From: Clarkia xantiana subsp. parviflora | Taxonomy: Eukaryota; Streptophyta; Magnoliopsida; Myrtales; Onagraceae | Reading direction: 5' to 3' | Assembly (NCBI GenBank): GCA_036873135.1 | Contig: JAPTYO010000005.1 | Location: 11,944,166-12,008,165 of the forward strand | DNA length: 64,000 nucleotides | Part shown: positions 22,929-34,261 of the stretch, piece by piece | How the letters are laid out: each line of letters begins with the position of its first letter | Numbering within the stretch: the first letter of the stretch is position 1 | Translations under genes and position numbers: made by a program | The notes under the pieces: generated by a model | The model's database searches: none | What the model was told of the DNA's origin: nothing | The model's input: the letters and a program-made list of their open reading frames with translations, nothing else

Positions 22929-24689
22929 TCAAACATGATACTTCTTCAAGTGTTCGCCACTGAAGGAATGCTTCAACGTCTTGCCATCGAGATCCTCTAA
23001 CTTGTATGCATTGGGTACTGGCATCCCTACGATCTTGTAAGGTCCTTCCCATTTTGGTGACAGCTTGTTGATCCGATCTTGATGAACAAACTCATTCCTC
23101 CGCCAGACAAGTTCTCCCACGAAGAATTGTCGGGACCTGACACGCCGATTATAATATCGGGCTGTTGCCAGACGCATTCGGGCCTGGACTTCATCAGCCT
23201 TCCACCTCTTTTCCTCGAGTAGGTCTAAGTCCAGACGTCTCATTTCCTCGTTTGTCAGAGGCTCGTAATATTTCGCGCGGTGGGACGCCACCGCTATCTC
23301 CACGGGAGCGACTGCCTCCGTGCCATAAACCAGGCCAAACGAAGTTTCTCCTGTTGATTGCTTGGGTGTTGTTCTCACAGCCCATAGTACATTCTCGAGC
23401 TCATCCAGCCAATGGCCCTGCAAGGCATAGACTCTCTTCTTCAAGCCATCCATCACGATCTTGTTGGCTGATTCTACCTGGCTATTGGTCTGAGCGTGGC
23501 GGACTGAAGCGGTCCGATGCTCAATGTTTAGTTCTTCCAAGTACTCCTTCAACTGAGCCCCATTGAACGGAGGGCCGCTGTCGCTGATCAACACTCGCGG
23601 GACCCCGTACCGGGATATGATTTGAGTCTGGAGGAACTTGAGGATCTGCTGCCCCGTCGTTCTAGCCAATGCTTTAGCCTCTATCCACTTTGAGAAGTAG
23701 TCGATAGCCACGAGTAAGTACTTGCACTGACCTCTCGCTTGGGGAAGTGGTCCCACCAAGTCAATTCCCCATTGCGCGAAGGGCCATGCACTCCTGATGG
23801 GCATTAAGTCCGCGGCGGGAGCCACGATATTTGGGGCGTACCTCTGGCATGCCTCACAGGATCGGACCATCGCGGTCGCTTCTTTGTTCATCGAGGGCCA
23901 GTAGTAGCCTAAGTTCAATGCCTTCCTCACTAGAGATCGGGCTCCTTCATGGCAGGCCGCGACTCCTTCGTGTAGCTCCCTCGGGATCCGATTTGTGTCA
24001 GGCTCTACTACGCATTTTAGAAAAGGCTTTACATACCCTTTTTTGTACAACTGGTTGTCCACCATTGCATAGTTGTCCGCGATCCGTCGCAACCTGACAG
24101 CTGCCACCTTATCATCGGGGAGTGTCCCTGTAGTCAGATACGTGACCATCGGGGTCATCCACGTGTGCTTTTCTTCCTCCTCCGATCCTGTCTCAATAGC
24201 GCAGACCTCCGCCGGATCGATATTTGAGATAATCACCTTCTCTAGGAAATGCACCTTTCGATTCTCCTCGGGGGCCACTCCCAGGGCAAACTTACTCAAG
24301 GCATCTGCTTCCGCGTTCTCTTCCCTCGGGAGCGCCTCGATATCAAAGCTTTTGAAGCTTCCCTTCAAAGTCTGCACCTCGTGCAAATATTTCTTCATTG
24401 TCGGGCTCTTAGCTTCATAGTTCCCCTGGACTTGATTTACAACCAAGCTAGCATCGCATTTCACTTTTAAATGGTCGACCCCCGTACCCTTGGCAATCTT
24501 AAGGCCTGTGATGAGAGCCTCATACTCCGCTTCGTTGTTGGTGGCTTTGAATGTCAACGCCAAGGCATATCGTAGGGGCTCGCCTCCGCCGGGCGGTATC
24601 AATATGAATCCTGCCCCCGAGCCTTCTACACTCGATGAACCATCAGTGTACATCTCCCAAGTATTCTCCTCATTTGGCTGTTCTGGCTG
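22929..24689 (-). CDS. Second RNase H and integrase of element 2
   Basis: Open frame directly after the TAG at 24690-24692, with its first ATG at 24653 (MYTDGSSSVEGSGAGFIL, the archaeal-type RNase H active-site start). Integrase follows with HEGVAACHEGA and SCEACQ (zinc part), WGIDLVGPLP, LISDSGPPFNG (an N-to-S change next to the second catalytic D compared with element 1) and NSQVESANK. It ends SGEHLKKYHV, then TAA. It makes cDNA insertion possible in trans or by stop readthrough, because no better start lies between the stop and the RNase H motif. No frameshift is visible. Confidence 0.92.
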   Translation of the reverse strand, partial: QPEQPNEENTWEMYTDGSSSVEGSGAGFILIPPGGGEPLRYALALTFKATNNEAEYEALITGLKIAKGTGVDHLKVKCDASLVVNQVQGNYEAKSPTMKKYLHEVQTLKGSFKSFDIEALPREENAEADALSKFALGVAPEENRKVHFLEKVIISNIDPAEVCAIETGSEEEEKHTWMTPMVTYLTTGTLPDDKVAAVRLRRIADNYAMVDNQLYKKGYVKPFLKCVVEPDTNRIPRELHEGVAACHEGARSLVRKALNLGYYWPSMNKEATAMVRSCEACQRYAPNIVAPAADLMPIRSAWPFAQWGIDLVGPLPQARGQCKYLLVAIDYFSKWIEAKALARTTGQQILKFLQTQIISRYGVPRVLISDSGPPFNGAQLKEYLEELNIEHRTASVRHAQTNSQVESANKIVMDGLKKRVYALQGHWLDELENVLWAVRTTPKQSTGETSFGLVYGTEAVAPVEIAVASHRAKYYEPLTNEEMRRLDLDLLEEKRWKADEVQARMRLATARYYNRRVRSRQFFVGELVWRRNEFVHQDRINKLSPKWEGPYKIVGMPVPNAYKLEDLDGKTLKHSFSGEHLKKYHV

Positions 24690-24692
24690 CTA
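24690..24692 (-). promoter_or_regulatory. Candidate leaky stop codon between the two RNase H modules
   Basis: The stop reads TAG CAG CCA in frame, with open frame on both sides. This matches the UAG-CAR-YYA context known to allow partial readthrough. Element 1 also has a stop at this junction (TAA CCA GAA, 9633-9635). Readthrough itself is inferred, not shown. Confidence 0.45.
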
Positions 24693-27425
24693 TTCTGTTG
24701 TCGGGACTTCCTCCATGGTTGCCCCCTCTGCGGGACCCGTTACTTCCAGATCGGGTGCCGTAGACTCAGCTATAAAATCTGCCAATGCCTGGCCCTTAAT
24801 AGCGGTTCTCGGAGCGAAATGAATGCGGAATTCCGTCAACTCGATGGCCCATTTCACCAATCTCCCCGACGCCTCCGGTCGGTTCAAAAAGTGTTTCAGG
24901 GGCTGATTAGTCAGTACCGTGACTTCATGGGCATGGAAGTAAGGTCGCAGTTTTCGAGCGGCAATAATCAACGCGAAGAGATACTTCTCAATAGCGGGAT
25001 AGTTTATTTCAGACTTGGCAAACGCCTTGCTTACATAATAGATAGGCACTTGGTTGCCCTTGACAATTTTAATCAAAACAGAACTAACAGCCACATCAGA
25101 AACAGCCAAATAGAGATAGAGCGGCTCGCCTGGAACTGGTTTCGCCAACGGCGGAAGGGTACGGAGGTGCTGCTTGAGTGCCTGGAACGCCTCCTCGCAC
25201 TTGTCGGTCCATTCGAACTTCTTGTTGGCCCTCAGCACATCAAAAAATGGCATGGCTCGGTCACTCGCCTTGGACAGGAAGCGATTCATCGCGGCCAACC
25301 GGCCATTCAGCACCTGGACCTCTCGATGAGTCCTCGGGGACTGCATCTCCTCGATTGCTCGCAGCTTCTCAGGGTTCACCTCGATTCCTCTCTGGCTCAC
25401 CATGAACCCTAGGAACTTGCCCGAGTTTACCCCGAAAGCACATTTATCGGGGTTCAGCCGAACCTGATGGAACTTCATCCGCTCAAATGCCGCCGCCAAA
25501 TTCTGGACATGGTCTCCTGCCCGTCGGGACTTCACCAGCATATCATCCACATACGCCTCCATGGTTTTCCCCAGCATGTCTCCAAACAATTTGTTCACCA
25601 TCCGCTGGTAAGTTGCTCCGGCATTGATCAATCCGAAGGGCATCACATCGTAATGGTAGACGTCATTGTCGGCATAGAAGGCTGTATGGGGGGCATCCTC
25701 CTTCGCCATCTTGATCTGATTGTACCCGGAGTAGGCATCCATGAAGCTCAGCAGCTCATGTCCCGATGTGGCATCCACCAACTGGTCAATCCTCGGGAGC
25801 GGGTAGCAGTCCTTCGGGCAGGCTTTGTTCAGGTCGCGGAAGTCGACACACATCCGCCACTTTCCGTTACTCTTTCGCACCAGCACTGGGTTAGCCACCC
25901 AAGTCTGGAATCGGAGCTCCTTGATGAATCCAGCATCGAGCAGTCTACCCACCTCTTGCTGAATCGCGATCCTCTTGTCCGCGCCCATCGGACGCCTTCT
26001 CTGCGCGATAGGTTTGATCGCGGGGTCTATCTTGAGCTCGTGCACTATCACGTCGGGGCTGATTCCTGGCATATCACTCGGGGACCAGGCAAACAGCTCC
26101 TTGAACTCCTTCAAGAGCTCGATCAACTCTTTGGCTCTCTCCTCCGATAGGGCAGACCCGATCTTCACCTTCCTCTGAGGCCCATCGATCTCAACTTCCT
26201 TTAAATCCTCCATAGGGGCGGGACGCCCATACTCCTCTCGAGGATCAGCATCAGTCTGAAGGACAGTCATGGCCTCCCTCCTTCTCCGTCGGGTGGCGTT
26301 AACGTAGCATTTCCGCGATGCCACCTGGTCACCCTTGACTTCTCCGACCCCATTGTAAGTCGGGAACTTCATCTTCTGGTGGACCGTCGATGCGACTGCC
26401 ATAAGAGGGTTGATAGTGGTCCTCCCGATAATAGCGTTGTATGCCCCCGCAGACTCCACGACAACGAAATCCACGTTTCGTTTCTCCATCTTCCAGCCAC
26501 TACCAAACTCCACCGGTAAGGTAATCATTCCCAGCGGGTAAGAGGTGGAACCAGAGAATCCCACCATCGGGAAGTCCACCTGCGTCAGGTCCTTCTTCGT
26601 CTTTCCCATGGCTTCCAGAGCGTCCATGAAGAGAATATCGGAGGAGCTCCCTCCGTCTATCAGGATCTGCTTCATCTCGAATCCGTCCACGTCCAGGGTC
26701 ACGACCAAGGCGTCGTCGTGAGGGCTCTTCACACCTACTAAATCCTCCGCCGAGAAAGAAAATACCATTTCCTCCTTCAGGGTCCACGACCGGGACCTTT
26801 TTCCTAACACCACCGCGGCAGATATGCGCGAAGCGTAGTTCTCCCTGGAAGCAGAGGTATCACCTCTCGCTGCCATCCCTCCGTGGATGACGTTGATAGT
26901 TCCGCGCCTCTCCTTACGGGCACCTGATCCTGAAGCCTCATGCTCGACCTTCTTCTTCTTCGGGGATCGGTCACGGGATTTGGAGCGGGATCGTGACCGA
27001 CTTTTGGAACGGGATCGGCACTGTCCCCTCCCGACGAATTCTTTCAGCTTTCCCTTCTGGATCAGCTTTTCAATCTCCTTCTTCAGCTCCCGACAGTTCT
27101 CAGTGTCGTGACCATTGGCTCGATGGTAGCGACAGTAACGGTCAGGTCGGCCTCCTAGGAATTCGCCTTCTTTCATCGGGGGGTATCGGGCGAGACCCTG
27201 TCTGTCCATCACAGCTAACACAGAGGTCATCGAGCTATTGATGGGAACAGCCCGACCCTCTCGGTTGTCCTTCCTCGGAGGACGCTTGTCTTCTCTCTTA
27301 TCGGGACGACCACGGTTCCTACTTCCCTCCGACTTGTCGCTCCCTTTGGGATCATCCGACAGCTTGGACGATGGCTTCCCTCTTCCCGATTTCGGGGGAT
27401 CGAGCTCTCCAGCAGCAATCTTCGA
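24690..27425 (-). CDS. Gag C-terminus, protease, RT and RNase H of element 2
   Basis: One long open frame from after the nonsense codon at 27426 to the TAG at 24690; the first ATG is at 27230 (MTSVLAVMDRQ). In order: the C-x3-H-x4-GHD-x3-C knuckle (YCRYHRANGHDTENC) and an RS-rich tail, protease with LIDGGSSSDIL, reverse transcriptase with WRMCVDFRDLNKACPKD and catalytic YVDDM, and the first RNase H (FEWTDKCEEAF to RTAIKGQALADFI). The DGGSS protease site and the RNase H pair are typical of the Tat group. Every catalytic motif checked is intact. It lacks the gag N-terminus, which lies in the same frame upstream of two stops. Confidence 0.93.
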   Translation of the reverse strand, partial: SKIAAGELDPPKSGRGKPSSKLSDDPKGSDKSEGSRNRGRPDKREDKRPPRKDNREGRAVPINSSMTSVLAVMDRQGLARYPPMKEGEFLGGRPDRYCRYHRANGHDTENCRELKKEIEKLIQKGKLKEFVGRGQCRSRSKSRSRSRSKSRDRSPKKKKVEHEASGSGARKERRGTINVIHGGMAARGDTSASRENYASRISAAVVLGKRSRSWTLKEEMVFSFSAEDLVGVKSPHDDALVVTLDVDGFEMKQILIDGGSSSDILFMDALEAMGKTKKDLTQVDFPMVGFSGSTSYPLGMITLPVEFGSGWKMEKRNVDFVVVESAGAYNAIIGRTTINPLMAVASTVHQKMKFPTYNGVGEVKGDQVASRKCYVNATRRRRREAMTVLQTDADPREEYGRPAPMEDLKEVEIDGPQRKVKIGSALSEERAKELIELLKEFKELFAWSPSDMPGISPDVIVHELKIDPAIKPIAQRRRPMGADKRIAIQQEVGRLLDAGFIKELRFQTWVANPVLVRKSNGKWRMCVDFRDLNKACPKDCYPLPRIDQLVDATSGHELLSFMDAYSGYNQIKMAKEDAPHTAFYADNDVYHYDVMPFGLINAGATYQRMVNKLFGDMLGKTMEAYVDDMLVKSRRAGDHVQNLAAAFERMKFHQVRLNPDKCAFGVNSGKFLGFMVSQRGIEVNPEKLRAIEEMQSPRTHREVQVLNGRLAAMNRFLSKASDRAMPFFDVLRANKKFEWTDKCEEAFQALKQHLRTLPPLAKPVPGEPLYLYLAVSDVAVSSVLIKIVKGNQVPIYYVSKAFAKSEINYPAIEKYLFALIIAARKLRPYFHAHEVTVLTNQPLKHFLNRPEASGRLVKWAIELTEFRIHFAPRTAIKGQALADFIAESTAPDLEVTGPAEGATMEEVPTTE

Positions 27426-28586
27426 CTACTGGACGTCGATTTGCTATTTCGCCCTCGCTTGCAGGGCCTTCATACTCCACACGGCCTTCGCGGCTACGCT
27501 GTGCATCAGATAGGAGCCGTACGGAGCGCTCAAGTTCCGCAGGAAAGTACGGATGGTCTCTCCCTCCGAGATTTCTTCATCAATCTCCGCAGCACTAGCA
27601 GTGAACCGTTGGTAGTAGTATGCCAAAGATTCATCGGGTCTCTGCACCACCTGGGTCAAGGACCTCACACTCTTCAAAAGACGCCTCCGACATTGGTACT
27701 GCTTGATGAAGCGATCGTGCATATCAGCCCAGCACATGATGCATCCTGGCGGGAGGCTGAAGAACCAGGTCATGGCCCTTTCTCCCAGGGTTATCGGGAA
27801 CAACGAGCAGATGAGGTCATCGTTCGAAGTTCGACCCATGCAGGCCTGGACATGCCTCTGAACATGACGAACTGGGTCCCCCTCACCATCGTACTCCTTG
27901 ATGGTCGGAATGCCTAGCCCAGGCGGGGCGACGGTATCGATCAGCCGCGGCACGAAAGGATGGCTGGACCGATCCCTTAGCTCCGATGTCATCTGCTTCT
28001 GATCACCCATGCAGATGCTAACGATCTTCACCACCTGATCGGGGGTGATGGGGCCATTCAAGGGAATGGTCCTATTTTGCACCGGTCCCGGGCCGTCGAC
28101 CACGAACTTCTCCGGGTGTGCTGGTTCCTTACCCTTGCCTCTGGACGGAACCTCCTGTTCCTCGGGGTCCACCCTCGGCGGGGGTGGTGGTAGTTCTTCT
28201 CGCGGAGGCAACTCCTCCGCTCTCCTGGCGGCCTCTCTCTTATCCAGCAAGGCCTCCATGGCGGCCAAGAACATGGGCATAGCCTCCGCTACTGCCTTGG
28301 CCAACTCCGAGTTCGAAGACGACCCTTCTTCCCTTCGCGGGACTCCTTCTCTTCCATGGCCCACCGGGTTTGGGGGAGCCTCATCTTCCTCCCTACGCGG
28401 GACATCCTGCCTGTTCCTCTCAGCGTCTCGGACTGAGACCTCATAGCCATCACCTTGCCCTCCTGTCTGGGAAAGAGCAGGGTTCTCACCTTGTTCAGCA
28501 ACGCGTTCCGGCAACGGGGAATTCACAGTTCCTGCGGGACGAGAACTGCCAGCTTGAACTTGCTTCTTCTTGCCACCACCGGCCAT
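27426..28586 (-). pseudogene. Gag N-terminal part of element 2, two nonsense codons
   Basis: Starts at ATG 28586 (MAGGGKKKQVQAG), about 35 bases after the primer-binding site. Contains an acidic/proline linker, then the retrotransposon-gag domain (ITLGERAMTWFFSLPPGCI, LLKSVRSLTQVVQRPDESL). TAG codons at 27444-27446 and 27426-27428 replace, by comparison with element 1, a glutamine (LQKRVKQQIDVQ) and a glutamate. The rest of gag continues in frame into the downstream pol reading frame, so only two point changes separate it from one gag-pol frame. Confidence 0.85.
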
Positions 28587-28621
28587 TGATCTGGTAGAAG
28601 CTATCTTGACTTTTCGTAAGT

Positions 28622-28639
28622 TTCCCACAGACGGCGCCA
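28622..28639 (-). other. Primer-binding site of element 2
   Basis: Minus-strand TGGCGCCGTCTGTGGGAA, one base after the 5' LTR end; identical to element 1. It primes first-strand synthesis from a host tRNA, which I did not identify. Confidence 0.8.
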
Positions 28640-28640
28640 A

Positions 28641-29400
28641 TGTTGGATCACGGGCGAAGCTCCGTTACGTCCTTGACGGAATGCTCTGGACTCCTGGGCT
28701 CCGCGTAATCCTGCAAAAGGGGATGACCTGGGTGGTGACCCAGAATCCCTCTCTGATGCTTAAATGAGTATGGTGATCAATGGGTGGTAAGCAAAGAGTC
28801 TAAGTTCGTATTAGATGATGATTTTCTGAGGTAACTTCCTTCTTTATATAGGAGGGGAAGTTACTCAGTTACCTGTTACTGCGCCTGGCAGTTTTGCCCA
28901 CGATTCTGTGTATCTCGCCACGATTCCGTATATCTCGGTTGGGATTCCATATATCTCGCCCCACGCTCCGCGTATCTTACCCGTACTCCGCGTATCTCGG
29001 GCACGCCCTGCGTATCTCGGGGGACTTATCTCTATCTCTAACCGTCTCCCACTACTCTATCTAGTAGGCGGGTTTCTCGGTCTTTATCCTCTGATCAGAA
29101 GTCCCGACTCCTGTCGGAGACTCCAGAGTTGTCTCATTCTAGATCACCACCCAGGACCTTCAGTCTCTACGGGACAGGTCCAGTCTCTGCGGGGCTTTAT
29201 TATCGGGGCCTTTACTAAGGCATATCGGGGCCTGCTCAGAGGCTTCTCATCGGGAGCATTCAGCTCATACATCGGGACCGCTAAAATCGGGACCCTTCGT
29301 GTTGGGCCTCTAGGCCTTCCAGGCTTTTCACGAGGCCCACTGGACCTACTCGCCGTCCATTGGTTGTTAACGGGGCTAACGATTACATCGGAGCCCATCA
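28641..29400 (-). repeat. 5' LTR of element 2
   Basis: 760 bp. Same termini and internal repeats as 17876-18627; 11 substitutions and an 8-bp insertion (CTAGGCCT-type, about 29308) distinguish them. The promoter hairpin lies at 28826-28868. Confidence 0.95.
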
Positions 29401-29405
29401 AGATA

Positions 29406-30148
29406 TATAAGAAAATTAAAATGATGGTCTGTCTACTTTTTATTTAATTTAGGACGGAAAAGACCACGTAAAGACACATATGGGAAGATTAATGGGATGG
29501 GTCAAAACATGTTTGTTTTGAAGTTTTTCTTACTTTATCTTCATTGTCGTGGAATTTCACTTTGATGGTTTGGGTTTAGGTTGTTAGGGTATTGGGGTCA
29601 TGATTGTTTCTTTTACCTGATTATGAAGGAAAAACTTTATTTTAAAATAAATTTCATGTCTGGCTTTGAACTCTAAATTTCTTATGCAATTCAATTTTAA
29701 GTAGTGAGTGGATTGCTCTTCATATTGACCTTCATGCATGTATCCTATCTGCAGTAAGGGTGTTCTATTTTATTAATTTGTTGAGTAGGCATAAAGATTA
29801 GTTAAGAAATTTGATTTCTTTAATTGGGTATCTTGGAATAACTAAGTAGGCTCAGTTAAAAAAATTGGATTTAGGTCGATTCTATAATTCTATATTATTG
29901 GTTTCCAATTTTATTGAAATTTTGATCTTGAATTAAGGTTGAATAATGTTTACTTGTTGATTTATGGGTTGGCAACTTATTTAAAAGGTCATGTTTTTTA
30001 TTTTTTCAGTTTCGTTATGGAAGAACCTGATGCTGCTGCAAATGTCTTGTGCGAGATAAACCACAATGAGTGATTTGATAAGGAAAACTATCAAGCTGTA
30101 AGATAAACCACATCAAACCTTTTTAATATTCAAGAGAGTCTTAATTTC
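29406..30148. other. AT-rich spacer with a possible exon scrap
   Basis: About 740 bases between element 2 and the solo LTR. A T-rich tract ending TTTTTTCAG at about 30001-30009 is followed by a short open stretch (VMEEPDAAANVLCEI) up to TGA near 30073, which looks like one exon of a host gene but has no partner exons nearby. Otherwise nothing recognisable. Confidence 0.3.
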
Positions 30149-30153
30149 CTCAC

Positions 30154-30894
30154 TGTTGGATCACGGGCGAAGCTCCGTTACGTCCTTGACGGAAAGCTTG
30201 GACTCCTGGGCTCCGCGTAATCCTGCAAAAGGGGATGACCTGGGTGGTGACCCAGAATCCCTCTCCGATGCTTAAATGAGTATGGTGATCAATGGGTGGT
30301 AAGCAAAAGAGTCTAAGTTCGTATTAGAGAATATGCGTTTTCTGGGGTAACTTCCTCCCTTATATAGGAGGAGGAGTTGCCCAGTTACCTGTGACCATGC
30401 TTGGCCGTTGTGCCCATGATTCCGTGTATCTCGCCACGATTCCGTATATCTCGATTGGGATTCCATATATCTCGCCCCACGCTCTGCGTATCTTACCCGT
30501 ACTCCGCGTATCTCGGGTACGCCCTGCGTATCTCGGGGAGTTTATCTCTATCTCTAACCGCCTCCTACTACTCTATCTAGTAGGAGGGTTCCTCGGTTTT
30601 TATCCTCTGATCACAAGTCTCGACTCCTGTCGGGGACTCCAGAGTTGTCTCATTCTAGATCACCACCCAGGACCTTCAGTCTCTACGGGACAGGTCCAGC
30701 CTCTGCGGGGCTTTATTATCGGGGCCTGCTCAGAGGCTTCTCATTGGGAGCATTCAGCTCATACATCGGGACCGCTAAAGTCGGGACCCTTCGTGCTGGG
30801 CCTCTGGGCCTTCAAGGCTTTCCTCGAGGCCCACTGGACCTACTCGCCGTCAATTGGCTGTTAACGGGGCTAACGATTACATCATAACCCATCA
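30154..30894 (-). mobile_element. Solo LTR of the element 2 family
   Basis: A 741-bp LTR with both canonical ends (TGTTGGATCAC...CCCATCA) and no internal element. Perfect target duplications CTCAC at 30149-30153 and 30895-30899 show the whole element inserted once and was reduced by LTR-LTR recombination. The promoter hairpin is kept at 30342-30384 with a paired change in its arms. Confidence 0.93.
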
Positions 30895-30899
30895 CTCAC

Positions 30900-31547
30900 A
30901 AGAGTTTTTTTTTTTCATCCATGTCAAGAATATTACATAGTTTAGCTATTTATTTATAATTATTAAATTATAAATGATAAAAGAACGACGCTCTAGAAAA
31001 ATTGTTTATTTAGTTCCCTAAGGAAGGAAGAATTTGTTGCTCCTAACTCCTCACATAAAATTTGTTGAGCTAAGTCACCCACACAACACACGTTAACTCC
31101 TCACCAGAAGATTTATTCAGCTAATTTACTCATAACACACTAACCACAATTATGCTAAGATGACATAACAGATTGATATTTCATCTTTTAATTAAAAAAA
31201 AAAAATTCGATTCCAGAACTTTCATATTTTATTGGGCTTCTTATTGTATACTAATGGAGATCATATTAAGAGTGGAGAAAATATATTAATAAAGCTACCC
31301 TCCTAGTTGAATCTAATAGTGCTTGTAGTTTAATGTTATACAGTAATTACAAACCTACTTGTATTATTATTTAAAAAAATTATATTAAAATAATAATAAA
31401 AAGATATTATACATTTGGGACATGATGATACAGATAAATACATCGATCAACATCTTTAAGGTTGCCATTGCACTACCACAGATAAAGATTTACTCTGGTG
31501 CATCTACGGTCATATTATGTCTACTTTAGCTAATAAATATGTTGTTC
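30900..31547. other. AT-rich intergenic DNA
   Basis: No open frame, repeat boundary or RNA gene was recognised. Confidence 0.5.
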
Positions 31548-31550
31548 TTA

Positions 31551-33649
31551 GACCACTTCCAATAATAGTTTCTAATTCCTAGTTTCATTTTGAAAATTTG
31601 TCATTGTAGACAGTTTATAGTTTTTAATTTCACTTAATGTTGGTTTCTACTAGTAATGATTAAATATGAACTTGACTTTTCAATGAGAGTTCTTGTTCCA
31701 AATGAAAGTTCCTAGTTCCTAGATGTGTGACTAGGTGCCACTAGGCGTGACTGGGATAATAACTATTACCGTTTTGCCATTATAAAGTGAATAGTAAAGT
31801 GAGACAGTTCCTACTAGTAGGAACTCCCACGTTACTGTTCATGTCGGTTCCTACTTTTTAATATTATTTTATTCTCTTTTTTATTATATATCTATATATA
31901 ATTATGCTACGCTAAGTCGGATAACGACACGAGCCGTAATAGGTCGTTTTTAATATTAAATAAGTTAAATAATGACTCGAACCAAAATTACTACTTTTTT
32001 ACTTCGAATCAGTTTCAGAGTTTCCAGACTCAGTTTGTTTATATTTTACCATATAACACAACTTTCAATTCTAAATTTTGAAAATAGCATATAATTGCAT
32101 ATTATTAACGTGAAATAATTTTTTTATTAAAAAATATTATATTATATTAATGCATATATATTTATATATAATCTACTTATTATATTATTATTCTATAAAA
32201 GGAAGATATTTTTTACTATGATACATTATATAAAAATAATATTTTTAGGATGATATACAATATATTTTTGTTTTATCTATATTAAAATCATTAGTAAAAA
32301 CACATGAGGGCTTCACCTTTAACCGATTTACTAATATGTATATAATTAATGTGCATAAACGTAATCTGCTAACGACGATGAATCAAGACATGGCAATCGA
32401 TGAATAACAAATATACACCGATATGATGAAATAATATTGATTCAATTTATTTAATTAATCACTATTATTATATCAATAATTATATTTATCAATCATCATG
32501 TCCGCCGAGTAAAAACTGCACCTATTAGTAATATTACTCCAGTAAAGTAGCGTATAATTATTGAAAAGATTCAACACTTCTAAAGTTATATTTGATTCTT
32601 CCATAATGAATTATCAAATCAAATTGGCAAAAAAAGATTCAAGACGATTTGTTCGATTATCTTTGGCAATTTAGTAATGTGTATGACAATTCTATGTAGT
32701 CTCATATATATATATATGTGTGTGTGTGTTAATTTTTTATTTTAGTTGGCAAATTTAATGTATTGTTTTATATTTTTTAATGTATTTTTTTAAATTATTG
32801 CAGTCGTTATTTAAAAAAAAAAATATATGTGCTCATTTATATATTATATTTGTTTTTATACAATTTTTAAATACCAAAAGAATCGTAATTACTTTTAAAT
32901 GTATATTACGTAAATAATTGAACTAACCCTAGCGACGCCGACTTTCGAATTTTGGGATAATTAACAACACACGTCGGTCAAAGTTGGAACCCAAATATTT
33001 GATCAACATTGAAACTTTGGCGAATTCATAAAAAATATAAAATTCTGTTAAACAATGAATTACATTTTTATGATTTTGTACATATTTTTTCCAAATTTAT
33101 TTTAATTAATTCAGTCTAACACTTGAATCTCATTCATTGTTTGTTCATGTCCGTATTTTTTAAAATATGAATATTTAATTTATATATAATGCTTAAAAAA
33201 TTTGGTCGAACATATATTGGATTTTAATATGCATGTGTTAATTCTATGTTGTCTCAAATATATATATATATGCTCATTTTTTAGTTGACAAATTTAACAT
33301 ATTATTTGTATTTTTATGCAATATGATTTTTAAATTATGACAATCATATTTAACAAAATGCTTATTTATATATTATATTCGTAACTTTTTATATAATTAT
33401 TTAAATACCAATTAATTTTGTATTTATAAATATTTAATTTATCTATAATGTTTTTTGTACAAAAAGTTATATTGTGAATATAGAATTATGTGGGTCCCGA
33501 TTTGGAAGTGGAAATAGGTCTACACAATGTAGATAGTTCTTATTTTACTGTTGTATTTACTGTAGCAGTTCCCACTTTGATGTGTTGGCAGTGACGTGGC
33601 AGGTGAGGTGATGAACTAGAAACTCAGTAACTCACCATTGAAAGTGCTC
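31551..33649. mobile_element. Harbinger-like non-autonomous DNA transposon
   Basis: 2,099 bp flanked by TTA on both sides (31548-31550 and 33650-33652), the target preference of PIF/Harbinger elements. The left end GACCACTTCCAATAATAG and the right end, read inverted, GAGCACTTTCAATGGTGAG match imperfectly. Subterminal copies of AGTTCCTACT-like words occur at both ends (31800-31855 and 33520-33580). The interior is AT-rich with no transposase frame and a TA/TG microsatellite at about 32704-32730. The short target site makes the call moderate. Confidence 0.5.
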
Positions 33650-33652
33650 TTA

Positions 33653-34261
33653 ACATTTTTTTTGATGATTTAGTAGTCATTTATTTAATAATTATATTTC
33701 TTATTTTATTATATTATACTAGTCACTAGTCTACATGATTCACATAATTAATTTACATTATAATAATGTCATTAACTCTGTTTTGGGCAGAAATTTAATT
33801 TTAAATTAATTGAAATATTAAAGAAAGTTATGCATTTTATTATTAATTAATAATTTATTAAAGTAGTTTATATAAATTAGAAATATATTATATCACATAT
33901 CATTCTAAAGAAATTCAAATCTACTTTCACATTGAAGATATTGTTTGTATAATTTATAAAAAAATAAAAAATAAAATTGATTATTTGATTATAATCTATG
34001 TTCATTATCAAATTTATCAAGTTTTTTATAAATAAATAATAAAAAAAATTTAACAAAAGAAAACAAAATCAGGGTTTTGGTTGGAATTAGATACCGTATG
34101 CAAACCTATAAAACATGAATGCTTTTCTTTTACCAACTAAACATGGAAGCTTTCAAAGTCGATGAACTAAAAAGCATGAACATATATGGCAAAAGATTAA
34201 GTTGAATTAAACACGACATAGTACAATTGTTGTTGTTAATAGAGGCAACCAATAAGAAGAC
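33653..34261. other. AT-rich intergenic DNA
   Basis: Very AT-rich; nothing recognised. Confidence 0.5.

Larger units (their letters stand above)
17876..29400 (-). mobile_element. Ty3/gypsy Tat-like retrotransposon, element 2, complete
   Basis: 11,525 bp on the minus strand. In element order: 5' LTR (28641-29400), primer-binding site, gag, protease-RT-RNase H, second RNase H-integrase, tandem-repeat spacer, an accessory gene on the opposite strand, polypurine tract and 3' LTR (17876-18627). The two LTRs differ by 11 substitutions and one 8-bp indel by hand count (about 1.5%), so insertion is recent, around half a million years ago at the rate commonly used for plant LTRs. Two nonsense codons in gag are the only obvious damage. 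Confidence 0.95.

Noticed and set aside
25467..26150. 227-codon plus-strand frame opposite element 2 pol
   Set aside because: Exact shadow of the intact RT reading frame on the minus strand; a similar shadow occurs in element 1 at 8064-8825.
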